A stretch of DNA of 64,000 bases, from contig NZ_JBGCDL010000047.1 in NCBI RefSeq assembly GCF_045105435.1, forward strand, positions 1-64,000, read 5' to 3'. Shown here one piece after another: positions 17,380 to 26,932 of the stretch (the first letter of the stretch is position 1; the number at the start of each line of letters is the position of its first letter). Under the pieces are notes generated by a model. It was given only the letters and a program-made list of their open reading frames with translations, searched no databases and was not told the origin of the DNA. Both the position numbers and the translations under genes were made by a program. This DNA is from Kordia sp045105435 (GTDB taxonomy: Bacteria > Bacteroidota > Bacteroidia > Flavobacteriales > Flavobacteriaceae).

Positions 17380-18627
17380 TTATTTAAAATTCTTTTCTAT
17401 TTCAGAAATATAGGTATCTGCCAGCCTATTTCTATCAAAATTTTCTTTGGCGTAAAAGTAGCCATTATCGCCCATTTTGTCAAACATATTGTCTGAATTG
17501 ATCGCTTCTATTATTTTGGCTGCTATATCTTTAGCGTTTTCTGGTTCTACACATATTCCGCATTTAGCTTCTTCTATTAAATCTTTTGATATTCCTTCAA
17601 TTGCTAATAGAATTGGTTTTTTGCATGACATGTAGTCAAATGTTTTGTTGGAATAGATTGTTTTGAATGTATCAATCCGTTTTAGTACCGATGCGCCCAT
17701 GTCTGACGAGAGTATGTATTTGAATACTTCTCTTTTGGATACTGGATCTCGGAAGATGACTTGTGCTTGTAGGTTTCTTTTTGCTACTTCACTTTGCAGC
17801 ATTTCTTTTTGCATTCCCGAACCTATGAGTTGAAATACCACATTGGTTTCTCGTAAGTGTTCGGCAGCATCTACCAATTGAATTAGATGATTTGCAACTC
17901 CGTGCGCACCAACATAGGTAATGACAAATTTGTCTTGCAATCCTAGTTCTTTTTTGAAAGCAGGTGCATCAAAGTCTTTTTGTATTTCTTCCGCCAAGGT
18001 AAAATCGGCTGCATTTGGAATGAAGATGATTTTTTCTGCAGGTACGTTTTTGTCCTTGATGAGTTTGTCTCTAAATGCAGGTGTTAATACATTGATGAGT
18101 CGCGCTCGTTTGTACATGAATTTTTCAAACCAATAGGCAAATTTGATGATGATTTTGTTTTTTAATACACCTGTGTCAATAGCTGATTCTGGCCACAAAT
18201 CTCTAATTTCAAATACAAACGGAATTCGCTTGAATAGATAGAGTACATACGCCGTAATTCCCACAAATAGTGGTGGCGACGTTACTAGAATGGCATCAAA
18301 CTTTTTTCCCCTGGTTTTGAATAAACCTGCATAAATACTTGAAAATACAAACGAAAAGTATGCCCAAAGTCTTCCTAAGAAGCTGACGTTGTAACTTTCA
18401 GATACGTGACAACGAATGACATCCACGCCATCATAGAAACCTTTATCTTTAAACGTGTATTTACCTTTGTATTTTGGATTCTTTTTTCCTGTTGTATAGT
18501 GTACCATTCCTGCCAAGACGGTAATTTCATGTCCTTGCTCTGACCACATTTTTGTCATCTCGTTGAAGCGCGATCCGCCGCCTTCATCTTTTTCTAGAAA
18601 TGCTTGGTGTATTAGTAATATTTTCAT
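17380..18627 (-). CDS. Family 4 glycosyltransferase (WbuB/WbdB-like)
   Basis: 415 residues. GT-B fold: N-terminal acceptor domain starting ILLIHQAFLEKDEGGGSRF and C-terminal donor domain with TYVGAHGVANHL (~235-246), IFRDPVSKREVFKYI and the E(x7)E region around EEAKCGICVEPEN. The opening and length match WbuB-type transferases that act second in assembly on an amino-sugar-primed carrier. Immediately upstream of the priming transferase at 16804, so the two probably start one repeat unit. Confidence 0.92.
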   Translation of the reverse strand: MKILLIHQAFLEKDEGGGSRFNEMTKMWSEQGHEITVLAGMVHYTTGKKNPKYKGKYTFKDKGFYDGVDVIRCHVSESYNVSFLGRLWAYFSFVFSSIYAGLFKTRGKKFDAILVTSPPLFVGITAYVLYLFKRIPFVFEIRDLWPESAIDTGVLKNKIIIKFAYWFEKFMYKRARLINVLTPAFRDKLIKDKNVPAEKIIFIPNAADFTLAEEIQKDFDAPAFKKELGLQDKFVITYVGAHGVANHLIQLVDAAEHLRETNVVFQLIGSGMQKEMLQSEVAKRNLQAQVIFRDPVSKREVFKYILSSDMGASVLKRIDTFKTIYSNKTFDYMSCKKPILLAIEGISKDLIEEAKCGICVEPENAKDIAAKIIEAINSDNMFDKMGDNGYFYAKENFDRNRLADTYISEIEKNFK

Positions 18628-18636
18628 CAGGTATGC

Positions 18637-20517
18637 TTATATGTTTATCTCAATTGAGGTGTTTAGGCTACTTCGATTCGTTTTGAATGTGATTCGAAGC
18701 GATTTTTCTTTGATTCCATAGTAACCAGAAAACCATTTTTCTTCTACTAGCGGTTCTAATATGTTTCCTTGATCGTCTTTGGTGATGATGTTCACTTTGT
18801 CAAAATAATCGGGATGTACATGCCAATATTGATATATGGAATGGTCTTTTTTGTTTTGAACCGTATCTTGAATATCCCAACGATTTTTGCTCGCTGTTTT
18901 GGTTACTTTTCTATGGTGTGTAATGTTGTTTCCTAGCTGTGCAAATGCTTTGATGTTTCCGTCAAATTCATACGCGTTTTCCTTTTTTTGAAGCTTTGCA
19001 GCAGCTTTTTTTACCCAGTAAAACCAAATAAATCGGCTTCCTTTTAGCATTTGGTCAGCTTTGCCAACACTTACCGTATTGTGTCCTTCGCAACCATTGA
19101 AATAAGCAAGTTCTTCTTTTGTGGTGTTGTATTTGTACGATCCGCTATCGCGTAAATAGTTGATTCCGTTTGCCCAAATATCAATGTGTAAGTTATCGGA
19201 CTGAAAAGGTCGGTCTTTGTGTTTTCCACATCGGATAAACGTTTTTGTAGTTTCGTCTTGAATGATGTAATAGCCACCTTTTTCAAATGGATTTAACGTA
19301 TTGGACGCTTTGTATGGTTTAAGTTCGGGTTGTATGCCGTACCAATGCGCACTTTCTGATTTGTTGTAGGTATAGCCGTTTAGCACAGCTCTTAAATCAT
19401 CTAGCTGCGACGTATATATTCTGTAATCGTCATTGGTGAGTTTAAAGAATAGCGCGCCATCATTGGAACCGTAATTTGGTAATTTTCCGCTTACAGGATC
19501 GAGCGAAGCATCTAAGAAATTGAGTGATTTTTGCGCTCTGTCGTATACTTTCGGATCAAATTTTTCATTGTTGAGTCTGGAAAGTTGAATTCCCCACGTT
19601 AATAATTGCACTACTACTCGGTGATAGTTCATTGAAAATTGTAAGAAAGTACCATCTTCATATACTTGATACGCCACTTCTTGCTCAAACCATTTTTTAC
19701 CGTGCTTGCTCCATTTGTCAACATCTGGCATGAATGGAAAAAGTTTCGCCGAAAGGTATAACATTAAGGTTTCTGTAATGGCGTGATTGTTTCGCACCGT
19801 AATACGAGAAAAGTTAATGTTATGGTATACGTGATGGAGTTTCCAATAGACGTTGTGCATTATTTTTTGGAATAATGCTTCGGTTAGGTTTGGTGAATCT
19901 TTGTAATAATACAACGCAAACATCCAATTCATGATACGCAAACTTGCTTCTTGACTGCATTTGTAGTTTGGCCCTTGATTGATTGGATTTTTTTCGATGA
20001 AGTCTTCTATTTCGCTGAATACAAATTTTGACTGATCTTCCTCAAAGTGATAATCGTACCGAATGATGTCGTATAAGTAGGAGAATCGCGCTTTTTCCCA
20101 AACGTATTTGATATCGCCTGCTTCTTTGGATAAGTCTTCAATTTCCGACCAATGTTTGTTGATGTCGTATTGATGTCCCGTGGAAGGATTTACAATCCAA
20201 CTGTAGTCTTTGCCAAGATCGAGTTTTGATTTGTTGAAAAAGGTAAATACGCCTTTTTGAATTTCTTCATACGTTTCTTTGAGTGATTCCGTAGGTTGTT
20301 TTGGCAACTTTGAAATGTCTTTTCCGTAGAAAAAGAATGGCGGTAAGTTGTTTTTCCAATCTTCTAGTGTTGTGAATTTTTTTTCTGTCGGATTGGTTGG
20401 AAATACTTTTTTTTGCCAGCCAAGTTTTGATTTGACTGTATAAAAGATTCTAAAAAAAAGATAGCGTGCGCCCATGTTTGAGATAAAGTTGGCTATCTTT
20501 TTTACTTTTTGAATCAT
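18637..20517 (-). CDS. Heparinase II/III-family protein (alginate-lyase-like)
   Basis: 626 residues: an alpha/alpha-toroid N-terminal part (~90-380) with RNNHAITETLMLYLSAKLF (conserved Asn-His) and FSMNYHRVV (Tyr-His), then the C-terminal beta-sandwich with DNLHIDIWANG and YLRDSGSYKYN. Secreted family members cleave uronic-acid glycans by beta-elimination, but this one has no signal peptide; its N-terminus is basic with a short hydrophobic stretch, so it is probably cytoplasmic or membrane-attached. Homologues recur inside Wzx/Wzy-type loci beside two-domain oxidoreductases, where a biosynthetic or glycan-trimming role is suspected but unproven. Confidence 0.88.
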   Translation of the reverse strand: MIQKVKKIANFISNMGARYLFFRIFYTVKSKLGWQKKVFPTNPTEKKFTTLEDWKNNLPPFFFYGKDISKLPKQPTESLKETYEEIQKGVFTFFNKSKLDLGKDYSWIVNPSTGHQYDINKHWSEIEDLSKEAGDIKYVWEKARFSYLYDIIRYDYHFEEDQSKFVFSEIEDFIEKNPINQGPNYKCSQEASLRIMNWMFALYYYKDSPNLTEALFQKIMHNVYWKLHHVYHNINFSRITVRNNHAITETLMLYLSAKLFPFMPDVDKWSKHGKKWFEQEVAYQVYEDGTFLQFSMNYHRVVVQLLTWGIQLSRLNNEKFDPKVYDRAQKSLNFLDASLDPVSGKLPNYGSNDGALFFKLTNDDYRIYTSQLDDLRAVLNGYTYNKSESAHWYGIQPELKPYKASNTLNPFEKGGYYIIQDETTKTFIRCGKHKDRPFQSDNLHIDIWANGINYLRDSGSYKYNTTKEELAYFNGCEGHNTVSVGKADQMLKGSRFIWFYWVKKAAAKLQKKENAYEFDGNIKAFAQLGNNITHHRKVTKTASKNRWDIQDTVQNKKDHSIYQYWHVHPDYFDKVNIITKDDQGNILEPLVEEKWFSGYYGIKEKSLRITFKTNRSSLNTSIEINI

Positions 20518-20544
20518 TTGGTATGTATTTATTTTTTTATGTCT

Positions 20545-21348
20545 CTATTTCGATTGTGTTTGCTGCTGTAAGTATTGGTCGCCAATTTCATTAAGATGTT
20601 TGTCTATAATGTAGTATTGTCTTCCATCGGCTTCCGCTTGCGGCTTGCGTTGTATGTCACCATTTAAAAACCCAACAATGGTTTCTACAAAGTTTTTGGT
20701 CATAATCGGTTCAAAACGAGCACGCAACGATTTTATGTTTTCGTTCTCAATAAGTTTTACATCAAATACTTTTAAGATATCGCCTGTGTCTACACCTTTG
20801 TCCATAAAATGCACGGTAAAACCAATATTATCGAAGTCTTTTTTGAATATAGGCCATTCTACCACGTCCATTCCTCTGTATTCAGGAAGTTTTCCCATGT
20901 GACAGTTAAATACGCCTGCGCCTGCATTGTCTAAGATGTTTTTTCGGATCAATCCGCCACCGGTAAATACAGTTGCATCTACTTGTTTTTCTTTGAGTTT
21001 GTCTTCAACAAATTTCGTGTTTAAATCGTCCACAAAACACACTTCTACACCTTTTGCTTCCAGCTCTTTTACATTTTTTAGTGTGATGTTTTCTTTTTTG
21101 CGATAGTCCACGATTGTTTCAATATTCGCGAAAGCATCATACGCTTTATTTTTGAGTACGAGTTTTTTCCAGATTTTTTTTAGGAGACGTACACCATCTC
21201 TGGAGAATTCGTCCTTAAATCTTGATAGTGTGAACTTTTTTACAAAAACCACCTCAATTTTTATATCGTTCCGCATCAATAATTCACTCACTGATGTAGA
21301 ATATAAACTTGCTGGATTTGGAGAAATGATCGCAACTTTTTTTTGCAT
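20545..21348 (-). CDS. Sugar or acyl formyltransferase with intact Asn-His-Asp triad
   Basis: 267 residues. The formyltransferase signature is complete: FNCHMGKLPEYRGMD (~146-160) gives Asn-x-His, and MDKGVDTGDIL (~180-190) gives Asp. There is no FMT-C domain; the N-terminal ~110 residues are unusual, basic and lack the standard folate-pocket look. Probably transfers formyl from 10-formyl-THF to an amino group of a nucleotide sugar, as in N-formyl-Qui4N or Fuc4N pathways; phosphoribosylglycinamide formyltransferase is excluded by length and context. It is the second formyltransferase in the cluster and, unlike the one at 15818, keeps all three catalytic residues. Confidence 0.87.
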   Translation of the reverse strand: MQKKVAIISPNPASLYSTSVSELLMRNDIKIEVVFVKKFTLSRFKDEFSRDGVRLLKKIWKKLVLKNKAYDAFANIETIVDYRKKENITLKNVKELEAKGVEVCFVDDLNTKFVEDKLKEKQVDATVFTGGGLIRKNILDNAGAGVFNCHMGKLPEYRGMDVVEWPIFKKDFDNIGFTVHFMDKGVDTGDILKVFDVKLIENENIKSLRARFEPIMTKNFVETIVGFLNGDIQRKPQAEADGRQYYIIDKHLNEIGDQYLQQQTQSK

Positions 21349-21358
21349 CTTAATCGTT

Positions 21359-21886
21359 TTATAAATTCTTGATTAGGTTGTGTACTGCAATGATATTGTA
21401 CGAGTATTGCACGTTGAATGTACTGTTTAGAAAACCTTGTTTTGATAATGCTTTTTTTCGCAACAGCTTTAGTGCAACGCTTAAATAACGACTGTCATTT
21501 GTAACCGTGTAATATTCTAATAGTAAAGTAATTATGTTTTGTATAAACGTAACTCTTTGTTCTTTGTTGGTATAGTTTTTTTGAATGCGTTCTTCTACAC
21601 TGCTGAGTCTGAATTCAAGAAAGCGGTATATTTTTTTGCACCAAAATTGATGATTTTCATTGGCAGCATCAAGATTGGCTCTTAGTGCTATAATGTCATC
21701 TGTTTTAATGGTTTTGAAGTATTTGTATTTTGGTAATGTAGCATCAATTGAGGCATTATTTTTACAGGCACTGTCCTGCATGCCAATTTTTTTATGGAAT
21801 GCTTCGTTACAATAAACTAGCTGCGCCTGATTTTTTTTCAGATTTGCTTGATGCGCTTCAATTTTTGAGAATAATGTATCAGTCAT
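21359..21886 (-). CDS. Uncharacterised small helical protein
   Basis: 175 residues from MTDTLFSKIEAHQANLKK. The frame is open to 21913, but the extra nine residues would deepen the overlap with the upstream gene (stop at 21879), and the ATG at 21886 gives an ordinary 8-base overlap. Almost entirely helical, Lys/Asn rich, with Leu-rich C-terminal helices (IITLLLEYYTV, VALKLLRKKALSK); no signal peptide or membrane segment. I recognise no family. Coupling to the BNR-like gene upstream and the formyltransferase downstream suggests a pathway role rather than a stray ORF. A TPR-like or helical-repeat scaffold is possible. Confidence 0.65.
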   Translation of the reverse strand: MTDTLFSKIEAHQANLKKNQAQLVYCNEAFHKKIGMQDSACKNNASIDATLPKYKYFKTIKTDDIIALRANLDAANENHQFWCKKIYRFLEFRLSSVEERIQKNYTNKEQRVTFIQNIITLLLEYYTVTNDSRYLSVALKLLRKKALSKQGFLNSTFNVQYSYNIIAVHNLIKNL

Positions 21887-22910
21887 TGATTTTGTATGTA
21901 TACGATTTACCATCTACTTTCGTAAGTGCTTCAAAGAATAACGGAAAGCTATCACTGCTTTGTTCGCCATCGGCAAAGGCAATAACGCCCCATTTGAAGT
22001 AGCGCATTGGTAGCCTATCTTTTTTAAATTTTGCAAGCTCTGTCCAAGTTTCTAAATCTTTGGTAACGAGCAAATGTGCATAGTTATCAATGACACCATC
22101 ACCTATTTCTACACTTGAAGCCGCCATGTAATACCCATCTGTGAGTTCTTTTACATACCAAACAGGTCCTGGAAATGCTTCTTTTTTAGTGATTTTATAC
22201 GTTTTTCTGTCCATTTCGTAATGGTAGCTTCTTTCAATCGGCGAATCCATAATCCAATGTACCGAGTTTTTTTGAAAGATGATACTTACCGTACGATAGG
22301 TTTGACTTCCATCGCCAATTTTTTCATTGTTGGTAAAATTGGCATCTGATTTCATCACGATATTTTCGTTTTCAAAATCGCCCGTAAGCGTCCATATTTT
22401 GTCTTCGTATGTATCGTAATAGCAACCGTGAATGTGTTTTATTTCTCCTGCTGGGAATTGGTAAATGACTTCCCACGATTGCCCATTGTCTGAACTTTTG
22501 TAGACATTTACGGGTTTGCGTTCGCCATTGTTTCCGTATTCACCAAAAAACATTTCTCCTTGCTTGTTGGTACACATGGATTGATGCAATATGTTTCTAC
22601 AGTTTTTTAGTGTGAGCGTTTCTTTTAATTCATTTGTTTCCAAATTGTAGCTATACACTTTGTACTTTCTGATGAGTACTAGAAATTTTCCTGCGGTAAA
22701 CACATTGCATTTATCTAATCGTAATGCACGTCTTGACAAGCGAAAAAGTCCAAATACGTTATCGACCAAACCTGAAGGTAATTTTACCGTACAGTTATAG
22801 CCGTTGTATTTAACTTTTACTTTGTTAAATTTACTCGAAATGATATCACTTCCACTGTAATAATGTACAACTTCCGTGCTTGGTATTTTGTTTATTTTTT
22901 CAAGATTCAT
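21879..22910 (-). CDS. BNR/Asp-box-like beta-propeller protein
   Basis: 343 residues without signal peptide. Contains an Asp-box (KSSDNGQSWEVI, ~137-148) and a second related strand-turn (TKDLETWTELAKF, ~295-307), with regularly spaced aromatic and Gly residues, so a sialidase-like or WD-like beta-propeller is likely. The Arg triad and Tyr/Glu pair of true sialidases cannot be confirmed. It may bind or process glycans in the cytoplasm, or be a structural partner of the small protein that overlaps its 3' end. Three bases separate it from the two-domain oxidoreductase upstream. Confidence 0.72.
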   Translation of the reverse strand: MNLEKINKIPSTEVVHYYSGSDIISSKFNKVKVKYNGYNCTVKLPSGLVDNVFGLFRLSRRALRLDKCNVFTAGKFLVLIRKYKVYSYNLETNELKETLTLKNCRNILHQSMCTNKQGEMFFGEYGNNGERKPVNVYKSSDNGQSWEVIYQFPAGEIKHIHGCYYDTYEDKIWTLTGDFENENIVMKSDANFTNNEKIGDGSQTYRTVSIIFQKNSVHWIMDSPIERSYHYEMDRKTYKITKKEAFPGPVWYVKELTDGYYMAASSVEIGDGVIDNYAHLLVTKDLETWTELAKFKKDRLPMRYFKWGVIAFADGEQSSDSFPLFFEALTKVDGKSYTYKIND

Positions 22911-22913
22911 GGC

Positions 22914-25040
22914 TTATTCAGTCACATCGACCCACTGCTTTGTTTTTAAACTTTCTATTGCTGCAAAACTAGCTTTGGTAGCGTTTACTACATCTTCAAA
23001 AGGCATGATTGGATCTCCACCTTCTTTTAAGAACGTCATTAGTTTGTTGAATTGATTTTTGTGTCCCTTGTTTAGCTTCGTCTTCATCTTTTTAAACCCT
23101 TTGATGTTGTATCCTTTGGTTTGCCTGAAGTTATCCATGATAAGTGTACTTTCGTTGAAGTATACTTCTAAACGTTCTTTAGAGTAGCTTTTTGCTCCGT
23201 TAGAGAAATAGTTTACGACACCTGTAGAACCGTTTTCATATTTTAATAGAATACTAGCGTTGTCAGTGTTTTCAGCTGGATTTTCTCCCATAGCGTTCAT
23301 CATTACCGATTTTACTTTGCTTCCCGTTAGGTACGAGATTAAATCAATGTAATGTACACCTTCTGCAATGATTCGCCCACCGTTTACATCCATATCGTGA
23401 AACCACATTTCGTACGGAATGTGTCCTGCGTTCATGGTAGCCACAACGTTTAATACATTGTTCCCTACCAAGCTTTTCATTTTTTCAATGTGTGGCGAAA
23501 AACGTCTATTGAACCCAACTGTAATCGAGTTTTTATTGTCTTTTGCATAGTACGCATCCATTACGGCTTGTAGTCCTTCTGGATTGATTGCCAATGGTTT
23601 TTCAACAAATACATGCTTGTTGTGTTTTAGTGTTTCTAACACCATTGGTACGTGATGATTTGGACGCGTGGTAATCATTACCATGTTTACCTCATCATCT
23701 GTCAACATTTCTTTGTTTTCTGTAACGCTGTATGCGATGTTGTGTTTTTTAGCGAGTTCTGTTCCGTTTACACCACCAGAAGATGAAATGTATTTAAGAT
23801 CAGCGGCAGAACCTTTAAGTGCAGGAAGTAATGTCATTTTTGCAAAGTTTCCAGCGCCAATAATTCCAACGGTACTTTTAGAAGCTGCGAATGATTTTTC
23901 GTGAACTTTTACTTTTCTTGATAATGACTTTTCTCCTTCTTTGTATTTTATGATCGATGCAATAGATTTTGAACTTCCTATGTCGCCATAGATTTTGTCA
24001 AAGTCTTCTAAATCGACTACTTCTGATATTAATTCTTCTACTTGTAGTTTTCCTGTAGAGATGAGTTTTAATACAGCTTCAAAGTTTCGTTTTTCTGTCC
24101 AACGTACAAATGGCAATGGATAATCGGTACCATTTATTTCGTATTCATCGTCATATCTACCTGGTCCGTACGAACAAGATACTTGGAAACTTAATTCTTT
24201 TTCGTAGAAGTCTGGACGTGCAATGTTAAGTCCTATGATTCCTACCAATACAATTCTACCTCTTTTACGGCTCATGTTTGCCGCATCTTTGATGATTGCA
24301 TTTGTTTTAGCTGAAGCGGTAATAATTACTGCATCTGCTCCAACTTGGTTGGTAGCATTCATCACTACATTTACAGGATTGTTTCCTTTTGCAGGATTGA
24401 AAGCTTGGATTCCTTTGCTGTTTGCAATGGCTACTTTGTTATCATCAAGATCGTACCCAATTACATTACAACCGTTTGCTACTAACATTTCTGCTGTTAG
24501 TAAACCTACCAATCCTAAACCAATGACTACAATTGTTTCTCCTAGTGTTGGTTTTACTAAACGAATTCCTTGCAATCCAATGGCTCCAATTACTGTAAAT
24601 ACAGCTTCTTCGTCACTGATATTGTCTGGAATATGTGCTACTAAATTTTTAGGGATTGAAACAAATTCGGCATGTTGTCCGTTAGAAACAACTCGGTCGC
24701 CTACTTTAAAGTCATCAACTCCAGCACCAACTTCTATTACTTTACCTACATTACAATATCCAAGTGGTAATGGTTGTTCTAGTTTGCTAAAAACAGCTTC
24801 TAGTGTTGGCATTAAACCTTCTGATTTAATTTTATCCAATACCATTTTCACTTTGTCTGGTTGTTGTCTTGCCTTTTGGATTAGGGAAGCTTTACCAAAT
24901 TCAACTAGCATTCGCTCAGTTCCAAGTGAAACTAAACTTCTAGTCGTTTGAATGAGTACTTGGCCTGCTTTTACCTTTGGAGCGGGTAATTCTGCTAAGT
25001 CAGTAACTCCAGTTTTAAAAGACTGTAATATTTGTTTCAT
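22914..25040 (-). CDS. Two-domain oxidoreductase (MDR dehydrogenase fused to Gfo/Idh/MocA)
   Basis: 708 residues. The first half is a medium-chain dehydrogenase (GYCNVGKVIEVG, VGDRVVSNGQHAEF, Rossmann VVIGLGLVGLLTAEM at ~170-184); the usual catalytic zinc Cys near residue 40 is absent (SLGTERML). The second half (~385-700) is Gfo/Idh/MocA-like: VGIIGAGNFAKMTLLPAL, then VEKPLAINPEGL and HDMDVNGG. This fusion is common in bacterial polysaccharide loci next to heparinase-like genes. It probably performs linked oxidation/reduction of a sugar nucleotide or lipid-linked sugar; the exact substrate is unknown. Overlaps the Wzy gene by four bases. Confidence 0.9.
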   Translation of the reverse strand: MKQILQSFKTGVTDLAELPAPKVKAGQVLIQTTRSLVSLGTERMLVEFGKASLIQKARQQPDKVKMVLDKIKSEGLMPTLEAVFSKLEQPLPLGYCNVGKVIEVGAGVDDFKVGDRVVSNGQHAEFVSIPKNLVAHIPDNISDEEAVFTVIGAIGLQGIRLVKPTLGETIVVIGLGLVGLLTAEMLVANGCNVIGYDLDDNKVAIANSKGIQAFNPAKGNNPVNVVMNATNQVGADAVIITASAKTNAIIKDAANMSRKRGRIVLVGIIGLNIARPDFYEKELSFQVSCSYGPGRYDDEYEINGTDYPLPFVRWTEKRNFEAVLKLISTGKLQVEELISEVVDLEDFDKIYGDIGSSKSIASIIKYKEGEKSLSRKVKVHEKSFAASKSTVGIIGAGNFAKMTLLPALKGSAADLKYISSSGGVNGTELAKKHNIAYSVTENKEMLTDDEVNMVMITTRPNHHVPMVLETLKHNKHVFVEKPLAINPEGLQAVMDAYYAKDNKNSITVGFNRRFSPHIEKMKSLVGNNVLNVVATMNAGHIPYEMWFHDMDVNGGRIIAEGVHYIDLISYLTGSKVKSVMMNAMGENPAENTDNASILLKYENGSTGVVNYFSNGAKSYSKERLEVYFNESTLIMDNFRQTKGYNIKGFKKMKTKLNKGHKNQFNKLMTFLKEGGDPIMPFEDVVNATKASFAAIESLKTKQWVDVTE

Positions 25041-26386
25041 GAAGATATTGTATTTAATTTAGTATTCGTTTTTTTTAGTTTTAGTCGTATACTCGTTAAG
25101 AAGTATATGAGTAAAAACGGTATTAATGATATAAAGAATCTTGAGTAAAACCCAAGAAATTCAGCATAGTAAAACATTGTAGCAAACATAATTGCCGTAA
25201 AGAACGATGTTATTCTTACAATGATATATTTTGATCGGTTTAGTCTCCGCAGCAAGAATCCTACAAAAATTGCAATGGCTACTGGAAAGATAATCATTCC
25301 AACCACGCCATAATTCATTTGCAACTCAGTAAAATATCCTGTAGTTAGTGATGAGTTTCTTTCGCCACCTATTACATAACTACCTGGATCAATCATATTT
25401 TTTAGTTTTGGTCCAGCTCCAAGCGGTTTATTGGGCCACAAACTTCTTGGAATAGGATTTGTAAATCCTGCCACATAGGTTTGTCCCCATAGTTTTTCAT
25501 GCTTGTTTTCAAGAAGCCACAAAATGTTTTCGTGATTTCCGAAGGCTCCGTTTAGCGATTTTACTAAGGAGTATTCAAATTCTTTGTGTCGTGATGCGTA
25601 CAAAGCATATCGTTCTTTTCCGATATTAAAAAATAATGTAAAGGCAAAGATAAGCGCCAAAAAGATGGAACCTATTATTTTTGCTTGCTTTTTGCTAAGC
25701 TTGGTATTCAACATTCTATTATTGATAATCCAAGCACCACCAATAATAAGTAACATGGTAAATATTGAGTTTCTGTTACTGTTTAAGGTGTAATATGTAA
25801 TACTTAGCGCGGTAGATATGATGGTAAAGAAAAGTGCTTTTCGTTTTATTTTTTTCTTAGTTGACAAGAAGTAACAGAAGATGAATATAAACGCAGAAAG
25901 GTAGGTCCAGTGTGCAAATAGTATTTGTATTCCTTTTCCTTGCCCGTGACTGATACGATCTCTTAGGTATTCGGTAACACCAATAGATAAAATTCCAGAT
26001 AGGTTGTTGTATGCAAAGTATGCTCCTACTAAAAAGATCAAGATGTTGATATTGATAATTCTGTTGAGCTCTCTGTTTCTTCCTTTTACGTCTTTAAATA
26101 CTTGATAGTAATCTAATTTGAATCTTGAGAAAAAGACCATGTATATTAATTGCCCAACGACAACAAGTATGATGGATATTAATATGGTAATTGTACTGTA
26201 TTCTTCTTGATACCTGTAGTAATCAGCATTTATCTGCATTAACGGTAACAAGAGGTGAATTATAGCAAAGAAAAGTGTAGCCAAAACGAGTGGATTTGAG
26301 TAAATGGCTCCAACCCCTCTTTGGATAATGAAATAGGCGGTAAAGCCTAAGACAAAGATTAATAATATTGCTAATAGTATAATCAC
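25037..26386 (-). CDS. Wzy-type oligosaccharide repeat-unit polymerase
   Basis: 449 residues with about 11-12 membrane helices and one large periplasmic loop (~255-345) that carries the characteristic TNPIPRSLWPNKPLGAGP segment followed by GYFTELQMNYGVVGMI, as in O-antigen polymerases of the Wzy family. It joins repeat units on undecaprenyl diphosphate at the outer face of the inner membrane. Flanked by the two-domain oxidoreductase (4-base overlap) and a hexapeptide acyltransferase. Confidence 0.87.
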   Translation of the reverse strand: MIILLAILLIFVLGFTAYFIIQRGVGAIYSNPLVLATLFFAIIHLLLPLMQINADYYRYQEEYSTITILISIILVVVGQLIYMVFFSRFKLDYYQVFKDVKGRNRELNRIININILIFLVGAYFAYNNLSGILSIGVTEYLRDRISHGQGKGIQILFAHWTYLSAFIFIFCYFLSTKKKIKRKALFFTIISTALSITYYTLNSNRNSIFTMLLIIGGAWIINNRMLNTKLSKKQAKIIGSIFLALIFAFTLFFNIGKERYALYASRHKEFEYSLVKSLNGAFGNHENILWLLENKHEKLWGQTYVAGFTNPIPRSLWPNKPLGAGPKLKNMIDPGSYVIGGERNSSLTTGYFTELQMNYGVVGMIIFPVAIAIFVGFLLRRLNRSKYIIVRITSFFTAIMFATMFYYAEFLGFYSRFFISLIPFLLIYFLTSIRLKLKKTNTKLNTISS

Positions 26387-26395
26387 GCTGTGTCT

Positions 26396-26932
26396 CTACT
26401 CGTTAAATCCAGGTACGTCTACTTCTGGAAATTTAGATTTTAAATATTTTCTTGAATCACCTACTATTTTTCCTGGACTTCCGATGTATATGCTAAAGTC
26501 AGGAATGTTTCCTCGTACTACAGTTCCTGCACCAATGATGCATCCTTTTCCAATTTTGCAACCTGGCATAAGTATGGTTCCTGTTCCTACGAATGAAAAG
26601 TCGCCAATTTCAATAGTACTTAAGATTCCTAATGGTTTTTCTTGTGGAATGTCAAATGCTTTTGCTATGGTGTGTGGAGACCAATCGTGTGTTAACACGC
26701 GAATGTAACTAGACATTGTTACTTCTTTTCCGATAGAGATTAATGAATAGTCGGTACCATCAAACCAAATTTTAGAAGAAATATAGTTTGGCTTTCCGTT
26801 GAATTTCATTCCATATTTTTTGAAGAACTTGTATTGCATATTGGTTGCTCTTCTGGGTCTAAAATTCCCTATTAATTTTACTAATAAAAAAGTATATGCT
26901 TTTTCTATTTTACCTGGCTTCTTCTTCTTCAT
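26396..26932 (-). CDS. Hexapeptide-repeat acyltransferase (WcaF/LbH type)
   Basis: 178 residues. Left-handed beta-helix repeats from ~60 to 160 (IEIGDFSFVGTGTILMPGCK, IGKGCIIGAGTVVRGNIP) and a putative catalytic His in VLTHDWSPH (~86-94). The family O-acetylates sugars of the growing glycan using acetyl-CoA. The N-terminus is basic (MKKKKPGKIEK) and its first 23 bases overlap the upstream glycosyltransferase gene, so the two are translationally coupled. Confidence 0.87.
   Translation of the reverse strand: MKKKKPGKIEKAYTFLLVKLIGNFRPRRATNMQYKFFKKYGMKFNGKPNYISSKIWFDGTDYSLISIGKEVTMSSYIRVLTHDWSPHTIAKAFDIPQEKPLGILSTIEIGDFSFVGTGTILMPGCKIGKGCIIGAGTVVRGNIPDFSIYIGSPGKIVGDSRKYLKSKFPEVDVPGFNE

Noticed and set aside
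24223..24951. 242-residue plus-strand open frame
   Set aside because: Antisense to the two-domain oxidoreductase; composition typical of a shadow frame.
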